A program made the translations under genes and the position numbers. A stretch of 58,050 bases of DNA from Methanobrevibacter sp. (lineage in GTDB: Archaea; Methanobacteriota; Methanobacteria; Methanobacteriales; Methanobacteriaceae): NCBI RefSeq assembly GCF_017468685.1, contig NZ_JAFUHT010000083.1:1-58050 (forward strand), written 5' to 3'. Shown piece after piece: positions 28,401 to 37,907 of this stretch (position 1 is the first letter of the stretch; each line of letters opens with the position of its first letter). The notes below the pieces were generated by a model, which made no database searches, was not told where the DNA came from, and was given only the letters and a program-made list of their open reading frames with translations.

Positions 28401-28779
28401 TGTACTCCTCCTGTTTTGATGTATCGGCCAACATTACTTTTGTAGATAATGTGCCATAACGTCTGTATAAAACCATCACTAATGCAAGCATGACTGCCAA
28501 TGTACTTGCCCCGATTACAATACTGGTAAGCACTAAACCGAAAGGTAAAGGATAAGCCGCATTTGATGCAAACCATGAAGTGTCCATTCCAGGCATTAGA
28601 ATAGGTACAACTCCTCCAGCCTTATAACCAATAGCAACAATGAATAAATTGGCTCCCTCTTCAATAAAACTAATACCAATTATCTTTTTGATGATATTAT
28701 CAATAAATATTGCTGAATAAAGTCCTATGATAATTAAAGCAGCAGATGTCAATAATATCGCAAGTTGAGTTTGCGCCAT
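28393..28779 (-). CDS. ehbE: Energy-converting hydrogenase B subunit E (NuoK/MrpC-like)
   Basis: 128 residues with three membrane helices in the NuoK/MrpC pattern: [19 protein letters not shown] (near 34), [33 protein letters not shown] (near 78). It overlaps ehbD by one base. Confidence 0.86.
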   Translation of the reverse strand: MAQTQLAILLTSAALIIIGLYSAIFIDNIIKKIIGISFIEEGANLFIVAIGYKAGGVVPILMPGMDTSWFASNAAYPLPFGLVLTSIVIGASTLAVMLALVMVLYRRYGTLSTKVMLADTSKQEEYNE

Positions 28780-29030
28780 TAGCTATCACTCCTTTGAGTT
28801 TTTTTAACAGCCAGTGCAATAAATACCGGCACGATTGCAGCTCCCACAATTGCCTGTGTTAATGCCACATCAGGTGCAAGCAATATTTGGAACAGCACTG
28901 CCATTGCCCCGCCTGCAAAACCGGTTAAAATTGCTGCTTTTAGCAAGTCTTTTTGAATAAGAGCGAGAATTGCGCTTAAAATCATGATAATGCATAATAT
29001 AAATTCCAACATCTTATTCACCCTCATCAA
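28779..29030 (-). CDS. ehbD: Energy-converting hydrogenase B subunit D
   Basis: 83 residues with three membrane helices and the motif [28 protein letters not shown], typical of the DUF4040 (MrpA/MbhD) segment. It overlaps ehbC by 17 bp. Confidence 0.85.
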   Translation of the reverse strand: MMRVNKMLEFILCIIMILSAILALIQKDLLKAAILTGFAGGAMAVLFQILLAPDVALTQAIVGAAIVPVFIALAVKKTQRSDS

Positions 29031-29436
29031 TTTCTAATGTAGTTACTGAAAATCTTTCATCCACCTTAAGTTTTTCTGAGTTTTCACTTTCCAAAGCTTG
29101 CATTTTAGCTTTAGGATGTATGAACGGATGATTTTCATCTACTTCTTCTTCAACAGTCATTAAATCCATGTTATTTTCTCTATCTTCTTTTTTCCAATAA
29201 GCATTAGCTATTGCATGTGCTATAAATGGTGCTAGGATCAAGTAAATTCCAGCTAAGAGATATTGGCCAAGCCCAATCATTGCAATTATACAAGCAATAT
29301 CAAATAATCCAACGATATGAATTCTTGCATAGACCAAATTTTTAGTATTTTTATTCACGGTTACAAGACCAACTGCTGCAATAATCATGAAAAATGCCGC
29401 TACGATAAGAAGGATTGATTGAATGTATTCTATCAT
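29014..29436 (-). CDS. ehbC: Energy-converting hydrogenase B subunit C (MrpG-like)
   Basis: 140 residues. Three membrane helices in the first 90 match MrpG/MnhG ([43 protein letters not shown]). An acidic cytoplasmic tail of about 50 residues ([20 protein letters not shown]) is extra relative to Mrp proteins. It overlaps ehbB by 4 bp. Confidence 0.84.
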   Translation of the reverse strand: MIEYIQSILLIVAAFFMIIAAVGLVTVNKNTKNLVYARIHIVGLFDIACIIAMIGLGQYLLAGIYLILAPFIAHAIANAYWKKEDRENNMDLMTVEEEVDENHPFIHPKAKMQALESENSEKLKVDERFSVTTLEIDEGE

Positions 29437-29699
29437 TTATCATCCCCTCCCAAAACTACAGCGAAAGCAACAGTGCCTACAAAACCAAAGAATATTAAAG
29501 CTAATGATATATCTCTATAAAACTGAATATTGTACAATCCGCCAACAATAAGCAATGCTACCGCAAAAGCATTAACAATCACTGAACTTCCTAAAAGGCC
29601 CATTGATGTTGATTTATATGCGCTTGCTCTTAAGGCAGCTAGCATCATTATAATTAATGCAATAAGCACAATATATTTTGAAATAAATAATATATCCAT
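29433..29699 (-). CDS. ehbB: Energy-converting hydrogenase B subunit B (MrpF-like)
   Basis: 88 residues with three membrane helices. ALRASAYKSTSMGLLGSSVIVNAFAVALLIVGG and DISLALIFFGFVGTVAFAVVL match MrpF/MnhF. It lies 30 bp downstream of ehbA. Confidence 0.84.
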   Translation of the reverse strand: MDILFISKYIVLIALIIMMLAALRASAYKSTSMGLLGSSVIVNAFAVALLIVGGLYNIQFYRDISLALIFFGFVGTVAFAVVLGGDDK

Positions 29700-29729
29700 A
29701 CTATCTCACTCGATTTTTTTGAAAATGTA

Positions 29730-30044
29730 TTACTCCAACATTTTCTTAATATAAGGTTCAAAAGGAATAATATCCTCTTTTTTTCTTGGAGAAATAGCAG
29801 CTACTTTGATAATGTTATTTTCACTGTCCAAATCGACAGACAAGGTACCTGGAGTTAATGAAATACTGTTTGCTAAAATTGTTTGTGAAACAGGTCTCTC
29901 TAATACTGTTTCAATGTCAACAATTATAGGATCAATATTTCTCCCCATAATTCCACTAAATGCAACACTAAATGTTGATTTAATGATTTCTATAATAAGG
30001 ACGACGAAATAAGCAATTCCGTATCCAATTCTAGTCAAAAACAT
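29730..30044 (-). CDS. ehbA: Energy-converting hydrogenase B subunit A (MrpE-like)
   Basis: The first gene of the operon. 104 residues with one N-terminal membrane helix (FVVLIIEIIKSTFSVAF) and a soluble domain PVSQTILANSISLTPGTLSVDLDSENN typical of MrpE/MnhE. All 17 genes follow on the minus strand over 9.9 kb with overlaps or small gaps. Ehb couples H2 oxidation to ferredoxin reduction for biosynthetic CO2 fixation at the cost of an ion gradient. GGAG lies 9 bp before the ATG. Confidence 0.86.
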   Translation of the reverse strand: MFLTRIGYGIAYFVVLIIEIIKSTFSVAFSGIMGRNIDPIIVDIETVLERPVSQTILANSISLTPGTLSVDLDSENNIIKVAAISPRKKEDIIPFEPYIKKMLE

Positions 30045-30073
30045 TAAACAAGCTCCATTTCAAATTAATATAA

Positions 30074-30096
30074 AAATGTCGATAAAGTTGACATTT
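30074..30096. promoter_or_regulatory. Inverted repeat at the ehb promoter (candidate operator)
   Basis: AAATGTC (30074-30080) and GACATTT (30090-30096) form a perfect 7-bp dyad with a 9-bp spacer, 30 bp before ehbA. On the minus strand TTTATATT (30074-30067) abuts the dyad. A second TATA-like TTTATAAT lies near 30133, so the dyad sits either on the BRE side of the promoter or just inside the leader. A regulator site is inferred. Confidence 0.5.
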
Positions 30097-30337
30097 AATA
30101 ATAATATTATTTATCATGATTATTCATTATAAAGTTATGCTTTTAAAAAAAAATTATTTAAAAATTAGATTAACATTGTTAAAATTAATTAAAAAATTGT
30201 ACATGAACAAAAATAACAGTTAAATTAATTAAATAATATCAAATTAATAGTTAAAATCAAAATTAAAGTAATTTTTACATATAATAAAATTTTATATATT
30301 TGGACAGACAAATTTAGTCATGCCTAAAAGTGATAAT

Positions 30338-31300
30338 ATGGAATTAATAGAGAAACTTGAACCAATAATAATATTTTCAGCAGTCCTAATAGGATTAATC
30401 TTTTCAAATATAGACATTATAGTTCAAAATACAGATTATTTAATAAATATTTTCTTATGCCTAATGCTTTTTGGATTATTCCTTGAAGTGCCACTTGGAG
30501 ACTTGAAAGACAGCTTCAAAAATGTTAAATTTACTTCCACAAGTTTAATAATAAATTTCATATGGACACCACTGTTCGGTTATTTTTTAGGATCACTATT
30601 TTTAAAAGGCAATATTGATGTATTAATTGGATTTTTCATGTTAATATTAACTCCATGTACTGACTGGTATTTAGTATTTACCAAAATGGCAAAAGGAGAT
30701 TTAACATTAAGCTTATCCATACTTCCAATTAATCTAATCCTGCAAATAATATTGCTGCCAATTTATTTGGTTATTTTCTTTTCAAGCGGAAACACAATGG
30801 ACTACACACAACTCGCATATTCACTTTTAATCGTCATAGTAATACCATTTATTGCGGCCCAAATTGTCAAATTTATTTTGAATAACAGTTTACAGGAAAA
30901 AGCAAGCGAATTATTCAGTTCCCTTCAAATATGGTTTTTGTCCCTTGCAGTATTTTGCATATTCGCAAGCCAAGGAGAACTGCTATTCAATAATCTAAAC
31001 TCCGTTGCCACCATATTTATTCCATTGATTATATTTTTCATCGTTAATGTGATAATTGACTTATTGATATCAGAAAAGATTAATTTCACATACCAAGAAT
31101 ATGCCAGTCTAACCATGACAACACTAGCCAGGAATTCACCATTGGCATTAGCGATAGCAATAAATTCATTTCCGGGACATGAATTAATCTCAATAGCTCT
31201 TGTAATCGGACCATTGATAGAATTGCCAGTGCTTTATATTGTTTCAAAATTCTGCCTATGGATTAAAAACTCAGGATTGTTCTTTACTTGCAAACTTTAG
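30338..31300 (+). CDS. ACR3-like arsenite/BASS-family permease
   Basis: 320 residues with about 10 membrane helices, bile acid:sodium symporter superfamily. TPCTDWYLVFTKMAKGD near residue 110 keeps the conserved Cys of ACR3 arsenite exporters. The matching PCTAMV of bacterial ACR3 is not exact, so the substrate is uncertain. I choose ATG 30338 because AAAGTGATAAT precedes it, and the TATA box (TTTTATATATT, 30290-30300) would place the mRNA start near the ATG 18 bp upstream. The 293 bp before it hold the divergent ehb promoter and otherwise AT-rich sequence. It overlaps the convergent DUF457 gene by 4 bp. Confidence 0.75.
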   Translation: MELIEKLEPIIIFSAVLIGLIFSNIDIIVQNTDYLINIFLCLMLFGLFLEVPLGDLKDSFKNVKFTSTSLIINFIWTPLFGYFLGSLFLKGNIDVLIGFFMLILTPCTDWYLVFTKMAKGDLTLSLSILPINLILQIILLPIYLVIFFSSGNTMDYTQLAYSLLIVIVIPFIAAQIVKFILNNSLQEKASELFSSLQIWFLSLAVFCIFASQGELLFNNLNSVATIFIPLIIFFIVNVIIDLLISEKINFTYQEYASLTMTTLARNSPLALAIAINSFPGHELISIALVIGPLIELPVLYIVSKFCLWIKNSGLFFTCKL

Positions 31301-32004
31301 TTATTCATCACATAATGGCCAAATAAAGGAAATAGAATTGGAATATTATATAATATAGCGAAAAATATTAACAAGAATGTCATGCTTAAGCCAAAGTTTC
31401 TGTAAACCTTCTTAGAGGATACGGGTGCAAAAATCTTGATTCCTGCCGGTGTGAACGAATCAAGAACAACATGCGAAAACAATCCTATAAACAGACTCAG
31501 AACTATTTCAATGCAGGATATTTCAACTGCCGGAAGAACAAATAAACTGATGAAAAACAATGGCAGGAATATCATCATCAATTTCTTATTTAAGAATAAA
31601 AAGCTTAAAAGAGCTATTAAAATAGCCATCAACAAATACTGATTATCCAGAACAGTTACTGCACCAACTAGCTGAGAACCCCATATTAAAATTAAACTAA
31701 CTGCCGAAGTTAAGGTTAAAACGCCAAAAATAGAATGGGTGAAACTCCTGTGCTCTGAAAAGTAAAAAGTGACACCTAAAAAAACAATGATTAAACCTAT
31801 ATAATAAGGCAATTTAAGGATATAAAGTGAAATGAACACTATTAATCCCAAAATTATCATCTTATAGACATTTTCCTTTTTAAATTTATGGTCAAAATCA
31901 GGAATATTTGCACCAATGAATGTTAAAGCAATTGTTAGAGGATTGTGAAAAAACATCAATGCGAGAATGAATGCAAATATCGAATGCCCCTTGTATGAAG
32001 ACAA
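31297..32004 (-). CDS. YdjM/DUF457 family membrane metal-dependent hydrolase
   Basis: 235 residues with about 6-7 membrane helices and the DUF457 metal motifs: KGHSIFAFILALMFFH (His at 7), GANIPDFDHKFKK (near 30), HRSFTHSIFGVLT (near 85), and SHVVLDSFTPAGIKIFAPVSSKKVY (near 190). Catalytic activity of the family is little known; in Escherichia coli the relative ydjM is under LexA control. Translation starts at TTG (32002-32004) after a GGTGAT ribosome binding site. Its promoter carries the same 21-bp element as hjc. Confidence 0.85.
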   Translation of the reverse strand: MSSYKGHSIFAFILALMFFHNPLTIALTFIGANIPDFDHKFKKENVYKMIILGLIVFISLYILKLPYYIGLIIVFLGVTFYFSEHRSFTHSIFGVLTLTSAVSLILIWGSQLVGAVTVLDNQYLLMAILIALLSFLFLNKKLMMIFLPLFFISLFVLPAVEISCIEIVLSLFIGLFSHVVLDSFTPAGIKIFAPVSSKKVYRNFGLSMTFLLIFFAILYNIPILFPLFGHYVMNN

Positions 32005-32053
32005 TTAAATCACCTTAGTTAAAAATTTGATTTATATATTTAAAAGATTAATC

Positions 32054-32074
32054 AGAGAGCATTTGAAAAGTAAT
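32054..32074 (-). promoter_or_regulatory. 21-bp upstream element, copy 1 (DUF457 promoter)
   Basis: Minus-strand sequence begins ATTACTTTTCAAATGCTC and ends TCT. It lies 10 bp before the TATA-like TTAAATATATAA of the DUF457 gene. An identical copy precedes hjc at 57618-57638. Confidence 0.55.
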
Positions 32075-32815
32075 CTAAACACCAAAATAACTTAAAAAGC
32101 TTTCCATTTGAGCAAATGATCTTTCAACAGCCCTGCCTTCAATGGTTGTGAATGGACATAATACTTCGCCAGTTATTGCAGGAACTCCTTTTAAGTTGCA
32201 CACGTCTTCAACTGCTCCTTTATAGGAGGAACCTGCAAAGTCAAATGACAATACTTCAGAACCTACATCCTTTGATATGTAATTTGCAATCAAATAGCTT
32301 TCAGGAGAGGGAGATTTTGATGAAAAAATAGATTCAATGCCTGGATTTGCATTATATGCGGTGGAGTGAAAATCCCCTACAAAGTTAATCCCCAAATTTA
32401 AAATAGTGCGAACTATAAGATTGCTTAATGAATTTTTAATATGTGCAGACCTGTTTAAATCAAGCCCGTTAAATGTCCTCTCATTATACATTGTTGATTT
32501 TGGTGATGCGAATGGAATAAAATATAACGTATTATTCAAATCGGCATTCAATAATTTATTTAATAATCTGACATTCGCAACCTGTGAAGGAAGCTCATTG
32601 CCATGAATTCCAGATAAAATTAGAATTTTATTCCCCTTATTTCCCAATTTGAAAATAGGAGTACCATAAACACATTTTTCAAGGATAAATTGAGTGAACT
32701 TGTTTAACTGCAAGTTTTTCAGGACATGCCTATTTCGTGAAATAAAACCCCCTGAAAAATCAGAAATATACCTCATTTCAAGATTTCCAAATTCATCAAT
32801 TTTTTTAAAATGCAT
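32075..32815 (-). CDS. Succinylglutamate desuccinylase/aspartoacylase family protein
   Basis: 246 residues of the M14 zinc carboxypeptidase-like AstE/AspA group. Zn ligands are GIHGNE (near 70, HxxE) and DFHSTAY (near 148). GLDLNRSA (near 117) binds the substrate carboxylate, and the C-terminal TGEVLCP supplies the catalytic Glu. The acyl amino acid it cleaves is unknown. A convincing ribosome binding site is not seen. Divergent from the UPF1-like helicase. Confidence 0.83.
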   Translation of the reverse strand: MHFKKIDEFGNLEMRYISDFSGGFISRNRHVLKNLQLNKFTQFILEKCVYGTPIFKLGNKGNKILILSGIHGNELPSQVANVRLLNKLLNADLNNTLYFIPFASPKSTMYNERTFNGLDLNRSAHIKNSLSNLIVRTILNLGINFVGDFHSTAYNANPGIESIFSSKSPSPESYLIANYISKDVGSEVLSFDFAGSSYKGAVEDVCNLKGVPAITGEVLCPFTTIEGRAVERSFAQMESFLSYFGV

Positions 32816-32853
32816 AATTAAATATACAGTGAAACTCTTATTTAAAAATAAGC

Positions 32854-34782
32854 ATGAAAATGAACAAATATATTAAAAACTTAATTAGGCTCATTAATTA
32901 TGAAAGAGATGCTGAAATTGACCTAATGACACGTGAAATCAGTACAATGTCTGGTCAAAAAAGAGAGGAACTTGGAAGAGCCATTAATAAAGTTAAAGGA
33001 AAAAGTTTAGGAAAGGAATTGGGCCTTCAGATTGTTCAGTTCGGAAGGTCAGAGGTGATTGATACTGAAATCAGCGTTGGAGACATGGTTTTAGTCAGTA
33101 CTGACAACCCACTCAGAAGCGATTTGACCGGCACAGTTACCGAAAAAGGTGCCCGATTCATAAAGGTTGCCTTTGACAAGCGTGTTCCAAAATGGGCAAT
33201 AAAAAAGAAGGTCAGACTCGACTTATATGCCAATGACATAACATTTAGAAGGATGGAAGACAATCTAAAACATTTAAGCTTAAAAGGTAAAAATGCTTTG
33301 GAATACATTTTAAATGAGAGGGACCCTAAAAAGAACCGACCCACACCTTACATTAACTATATAGATGAAAATCTCAATGACTCTCAAAAATTGGCAATTG
33401 AAAATTCACTGTCTTGTGAAAATTTCTATCTGATTCATGGACCATTCGGAACAGGAAAAACCAGAACTTTAGTTGAGTTAATCTCACAGGAAACACGTCA
33501 AAACCATAAGGTTTTAGCTACAGCCGAGAGTAATGCAGCAGTCGATAACATTTTAGAGAGATTGATGGACAACAAAAAATTAAACCTGACAAGACTTGGA
33601 CATCCCCAAAGAGTATCAAAACATAACATTACACAAACTCTTGCATATAAGGTTGAAAATCATAAGCTAAATAAGAAAATTAAAAAAATCCACAAAAAGA
33701 TCAACAATCTAATTGAAAAACGCAAAGTGCACACAAAGCCAACACCACAGTACCGCCGTGGCCTTGGAGATTATGACATTCTGCATTTTGCATCCAAAGG
33801 CAAAGGCACACGTGGAGTAAGCTCGGAAAAGATTAAATCCATGGCAAAATGGATTGAGATTAACCAAGAGATTGATGAGGCTCATGATGAAATTAAAAGA
33901 ATAGAAAATAGAATGATTAAAGACATTATCGATACAAGCGATGTGATTCTTGCAACAAATTCATCTGCGGCATTGGAGTCAATATCAAGAGTGAAATTTG
34001 ATGTTGCAATAATCGATGAAGCTTCACAGGCCACAATCCCTAGCGTTTTGATACCTATCGCCAAAGCCCACAGGTTCATTCTTGCAGGAGATCATAAACA
34101 GCTGCCTCCAACAATCATCAGTGAAAGAGCTGGAGAATTATCTAAAACTTTATTTGAAGAACTGATTAGAATGTATTCTAACAAATCACAATTGTTGAAT
34201 GTTCAGTATCGTATGAATAGCCTGCTTATGAAGTTTCCAAATGAAGAGTTTTACAACAACGGACTAAAAAGCGATTCCAGTGTTGACGACATAACAATAA
34301 ATGACATTCTTGATGGGGAACATGACGAAGAGGCATTGCTTTTTGTTGACACTTCAGATGTTGATTTGGAAGGCGAAACTCATCTTAAAGATTCAAAATC
34401 CATTGTCAATAATTTGGAAGCGGAAATTAGTGCAAAACTTGTTCAGGATTACCTGAATGATGGTATTGAAGTGGACGATATCGGAATCATCAGCCCTTAT
34501 GCTGACCAGGTGAAAATCATACAGGAAATGACTCCAGTTGAAGTCAAAACCGTTGATGGTTTTCAGGGAAGGGAAAAGGAAATTATTATCATATCTACTG
34601 TCAGAAGCAATGAAAATGAAAATATTGGTTTTTTAAGAGATTTAAGAAGGTTAAACGTAGCAATTACTCGTGCAAAACGTAAACTAATCATTGTTGGCAA
34701 TATCAATACCCTAAAAACCAATCCCACTTATGCCCGGCTGATAAAATTCTGTGAAGATGAAAACCTCCTAGTTAAAATTTAG
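32854..34782 (+). CDS. UPF1/IGHMBP2-like superfamily 1 helicase
   Basis: 642 residues. The N-terminal 140 residues form an oligonucleotide-binding region (SVGDMVLVSTDNPLRSDLTGTV). Helicase motifs follow: I GPFGTGKTRT (near 196), Ia TAESNAAVD, II IDEASQAT (near 388), III AGDHKQLPPT (near 410), IV QYRMN (near 448), V KTVDGFQGREKEIIIISTVRSNE (near 567) and VI RRLNVAITRAKRKL (near 600). A Lys-rich insertion lies between I and II. A likely 5'-3' RNA/DNA helicase in repair or RNA turnover. It ends in a small hairpin. Confidence 0.93.
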   Translation: MKMNKYIKNLIRLINYERDAEIDLMTREISTMSGQKREELGRAINKVKGKSLGKELGLQIVQFGRSEVIDTEISVGDMVLVSTDNPLRSDLTGTVTEKGARFIKVAFDKRVPKWAIKKKVRLDLYANDITFRRMEDNLKHLSLKGKNALEYILNERDPKKNRPTPYINYIDENLNDSQKLAIENSLSCENFYLIHGPFGTGKTRTLVELISQETRQNHKVLATAESNAAVDNILERLMDNKKLNLTRLGHPQRVSKHNITQTLAYKVENHKLNKKIKKIHKKINNLIEKRKVHTKPTPQYRRGLGDYDILHFASKGKGTRGVSSEKIKSMAKWIEINQEIDEAHDEIKRIENRMIKDIIDTSDVILATNSSAALESISRVKFDVAIIDEASQATIPSVLIPIAKAHRFILAGDHKQLPPTIISERAGELSKTLFEELIRMYSNKSQLLNVQYRMNSLLMKFPNEEFYNNGLKSDSSVDDITINDILDGEHDEEALLFVDTSDVDLEGETHLKDSKSIVNNLEAEISAKLVQDYLNDGIEVDDIGIISPYADQVKIIQEMTPVEVKTVDGFQGREKEIIIISTVRSNENENIGFLRDLRRLNVAITRAKRKLIIVGNINTLKTNPTYARLIKFCEDENLLVKI

Positions 34783-34793
34783 GCAAACCTAAA
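34778..34793 (+). terminator. Small hairpin at the helicase stop codon
   Basis: TTTAGG-CAAA-CCTAAA is a 6-bp stem that includes the TAG stop, followed by CTTTTAT. The T tract is also the start of the next TATA box. Confidence 0.5.
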
Positions 34794-34819
34794 CTTTTAT
34801 ATACTATGAAAATCTAAGT

Positions 34820-34945
34820 AGTAAATAGAGATGAAAAGTATAAAAAATACTTTTAACTCATTACTCTTAATTGAGGTTTTTGATTTTTCAAAACCCATAT
34901 AACTTTTCAACCTCAATTATGCCCTCAATTAAGAGTTTTCTTCTG
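34820..34945 (+). ncRNA. Candidate structured RNA or leader upstream of argG
   Basis: After TTTTATATA (34795-34803) comes an 8-bp hairpin AAAAGTAT/ATACTTTT (34834-34854). A 14-bp inverted repeat follows, ACTCTTAATTGAGG (34863-34876) with CCTCAATTAAGAGT (34923-34936). A third copy, CCTCAATTA (34911-34919), could pair with the same left arm, so two folds compete. TTTTGA/TCAAAA forms an inner hairpin (34878-34893), and TTTTCTT follows. argG has its own TATA (TTTTTTATAAATTATAAA, from about 34951), favouring a separate RNA over a riboswitch. Ends are inferred. Confidence 0.4.
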
Positions 34946-35022
34946 TCCAATTTTTTATAAATTATAAATACTATTAAAAACATAACTACTTTTTGATAAT
35001 TCATTTTTATTTAGGTGATTTT

Positions 35023-36201
35023 ATGACTGATAAAGTACTTTTAGCATTCAGCGGAGGGCTTGACACCTCTGTTTGTGTTAAATTATTAGAAGAAAAATAC
35101 GATGTAGAAGTTATTACCGCATGTGTAGATGTGGGACAAGGCGAAGAGGAAATGGAAAAAGCAAAAAATAGTGCAGCTAACATTGGAGGATTAAAACACT
35201 ACAATATTGATGCTAAAGAAGAATTCGCAAATGAATACATCGCACGCGGAATTAAAGCAAATGCAGAATACGAAGGATACCCATTAAGCACCGCTTTTGC
35301 AAGACCATTAATTGCCCAAAAACTTATAGAAGTAGCTGAAAAAGAAGGGGCAACTGCAATTGCACACGGTTGTACCGGAAAAGGAAACGACCAATTCAGA
35401 TTTGAAGCAGTTATTCGCGCAATGTCCGATTTGGACATCATTGCACCAATCAGAGAAATGAACTTGACAAGAACTGAAGAAAAAGCATATGCAGAATCCA
35501 AAGGAATTAAGTTAAGCTACGATAAAATTTACAGTATCGATGAAAACCTCTGGGGAAGAGCAATTGAAGGAGATGTCCTAGAAGACCCTGCTAACGAACC
35601 ACCAGAAGACATATACGAATGGACTGCATCCTGGGAAGATGCTAAAGATGAACCTGAAAAAGTATCTATCGAATTTGAAGAAGGTATTCCAGTAGCCATT
35701 AACGGCGAAATGATGCCATTAATCGACATTATCATAAAAGCAAATGAAATTGCAGGAGCACACGGTATCGGTAGAGTAGACACCATTGAAAACAGAATGA
35801 TCGGTATTAAAAGTAGGGAAATCTACGAAACCCCTGGTGCTAAATTATTGATTGCTGCTCACGAAGCTCTTGAAGAATTAGTTTTAACCACTGACGAGTT
35901 AAGATTTGCGGAATACATGTCCGGACTCTATGCAGACCTCGTCTACAGAGCACTCTGGCAAGAACCTTTAAGAGAAGACCTCGACCAAGCAATCGACAAT
36001 ATGCAAGAAAGAGTAAGTGGAGAAGTTGTAATGAAACTGTTCAAAGGTTCAATCCAACCAATATCAAGAAAATCTCCATTCAGCTTACACAGCATCGAGC
36101 AAATTACATTTGAAGACAAAGAAACTGACCAAAGAGAAGTTGAAGGTATGATTAAGCACCACGGTCTTCAAGCTGCAAATTACCAAAAATTAAACAGATA
36201 G
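35023..36201 (+). CDS. argG: Argininosuccinate synthase
   Basis: Joins citrulline and aspartate using ATP in arginine synthesis. 392 residues from ATG 35023, chosen for its GGTGATTTT ribosome binding site and the standard start [17 protein letters not shown] (PP-loop SGGLDTS). Further marks are [35 protein letters not shown] (near 115), IAPIRE and [14 protein letters not shown] (near 170), and the C-terminal [23 protein letters not shown]. It is monocistronic between two hairpins. Confidence 0.96.
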   Translation: MTDKVLLAFSGGLDTSVCVKLLEEKYDVEVITACVDVGQGEEEMEKAKNSAANIGGLKHYNIDAKEEFANEYIARGIKANAEYEGYPLSTAFARPLIAQKLIEVAEKEGATAIAHGCTGKGNDQFRFEAVIRAMSDLDIIAPIREMNLTRTEEKAYAESKGIKLSYDKIYSIDENLWGRAIEGDVLEDPANEPPEDIYEWTASWEDAKDEPEKVSIEFEEGIPVAINGEMMPLIDIIIKANEIAGAHGIGRVDTIENRMIGIKSREIYETPGAKLLIAAHEALEELVLTTDELRFAEYMSGLYADLVYRALWQEPLREDLDQAIDNMQERVSGEVVMKLFKGSIQPISRKSPFSLHSIEQITFEDKETDQREVEGMIKHHGLQAANYQKLNR

Positions 36202-36213
36202 CTTTAAGCTATC
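36197..36213. terminator. Bidirectional hairpin between argG and the DinG-like helicase
   Basis: GATAGCT-TTA-AGCTATC, a perfect 7-bp stem overlapping the argG stop; CATTTTACTTCTTTTTTT follows on the plus strand. Confidence 0.65.
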
Positions 36214-36216
36214 ATT

Positions 36217-37860
36217 TTACTTCTTTTTTTGTACTGCCTCAAGGAAGTACTCATTGAAAAATCCTCGATTATAATCAACCAATTGCTTAAAACTGGAATC
36301 AATTATATACATTACACACCAATCATCCATATCCCTTATTCCACGACCATATGCCTGCATCAGCGCCATTACCGTTTGATAGTAAAACCATTTCGGATCC
36401 AAATCCTTTCTGTATTTTACCTGTTCGTTAAGTTGAGGATACGGAATTTTAAATATGATTTGGAACCTGCACAAATCCCCTTTAAAATCAACACCATCCT
36501 TGATTGACGCACCAATAAGAATTAAATTTTCTTTAGATTCAGTGAATTCCTTTAAAACAATGTTTCTATCCTCTCCACCAACAAACATGAAAGGATATCC
36601 CTTAAGCTGATCCATTATCCAGAATGCCTGTTCATTGCTCGAAGTGTGAATAACACCTTTTTCATTTTTATGTCTGTCAAGCAGTTCCTTAATTTTTGTA
36701 ATTGCCCTTTTGTTTTTCCATTTCGGCTTTTTGCCTTTAAAACCACTCATATTACCAACAAACTCTGTATAGATTGGCCGATTTGAAACATCAAACGGAG
36801 ATTTTTCATAGATATAATAAGTATCATCCGGATTGATATTATTCCATTCACAGAACTTGTCCTTGCTTCCCAAGGTACCTGTCAGAAATATGCGAATATT
36901 CCCCATATTCAATAGGCTTTCAGTATCATCTGCTACGGAAAATGGTTTGAATTCCGCTGAAATATCCATATTGTTGTTCAAAATACTCTCCGCATCAGGC
37001 AAATCAATAATCAATTCATCATGAGACAATCCCATATCGATTTCAGCAAATATTTTGATATCCTGCTCCAAGTTCTGTTTTTCAACATAATCAAAATTGG
37101 AATATTTGGAAGGGTCATTTTCAAATTCATCCAGAGTAACTTGAACCGACTTATTTGCATCCCCCTCAATCTTTTTAATTCTTTTTTTACATTCCTTAAT
37201 CAAATCATTACATAACTCGGACCAGTATTTAGGATTTCTTTTTAAATCATTGATTGATTTGACCCTATGCATAACCGGTTCGAAAATGTCAATTCCAAAT
37301 TTTGTTGAGATATATTCACGATTTAATTCACATGAAGACAGCATCAGCATCTTGCGTTCCAGATTATGAGCCTCATCCAAAATCAGCAGTTCACGAGGAT
37401 CAAGCATCGGGCTTGCCACACCTGCATAGTAAAGGTAATCATAATTGGTGATGACATTTTCGGCATCCACTACCTTTTTAAAAGCGATCTGATACTCACA
37501 ATCGCTGCACCTTCTTAAATTGTATTCCGCCTTAATGCAAAAGTCACAGTTACCTTTATAATTGCATTTATAGTTTCCACGACCCTTTATTTCAACTAAC
37601 ATATCACCAAAATCGTCCAAGTATTGCTCTTGGAGCTGCTTTGTCATTGTTAGAATATATGAGTCATCATACATATTGGCAAGAGTGGTTGCGATTGCTG
37701 ACTTGCCGGTACCAGTTCCTGCCTCGAGAATAATATTTTTATAGCCTTCATTAATGGCCCAATTGATTTCATTTATGAGTCTAACCTGGCTGCTTCTTGG
37801 AACATGTGGCTGAAATGACCAGTAAACCATCCAATCAAGATTTGAACTATTGTTATCCAT
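36217..37860 (-). CDS. DinG/XPD-like superfamily 2 helicase
   Basis: 547 residues. Walker A EAGTGTGKSAIATTLANMY near 43; a cysteine cluster CNYKGNCDFCIKAEYNLRRC plus SDC (near 98) that probably binds [4Fe-4S]; DEAH box LLILDEAHNLE near 162; motif V/VI GASIKDGVDFKGDLC and QAYGRGIRDMDDWC (near 509). It is a 5'-3' DNA helicase of the XPD group, for repair or resolving structures. The start has GGTGAAATGTC. It converges with argG. Confidence 0.9.
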   Translation of the reverse strand: MDNNSSNLDWMVYWSFQPHVPRSSQVRLINEINWAINEGYKNIILEAGTGTGKSAIATTLANMYDDSYILTMTKQLQEQYLDDFGDMLVEIKGRGNYKCNYKGNCDFCIKAEYNLRRCSDCEYQIAFKKVVDAENVITNYDYLYYAGVASPMLDPRELLILDEAHNLERKMLMLSSCELNREYISTKFGIDIFEPVMHRVKSINDLKRNPKYWSELCNDLIKECKKRIKKIEGDANKSVQVTLDEFENDPSKYSNFDYVEKQNLEQDIKIFAEIDMGLSHDELIIDLPDAESILNNNMDISAEFKPFSVADDTESLLNMGNIRIFLTGTLGSKDKFCEWNNINPDDTYYIYEKSPFDVSNRPIYTEFVGNMSGFKGKKPKWKNKRAITKIKELLDRHKNEKGVIHTSSNEQAFWIMDQLKGYPFMFVGGEDRNIVLKEFTESKENLILIGASIKDGVDFKGDLCRFQIIFKIPYPQLNEQVKYRKDLDPKWFYYQTVMALMQAYGRGIRDMDDWCVMYIIDSSFKQLVDYNRGFFNEYFLEAVQKKK

Positions 37861-37907
37861 GACATTTCACCAAGTTGAAAAAAAATAAATGGGATAACAA
37901 TCCCAAA

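Noticed and set aside
20191-30044. An Mrp-type Na+/H+ antiporter operon
   Set aside because: Mrp-like subunits are present, but the NiFe large and small subunits, ferredoxins and gene order fit Ehb.
34993-35022. An earlier start for argG
   Set aside because: The extra ten residues are not part of the enzyme family and the GGTGATT site points to the ATG at 35023.
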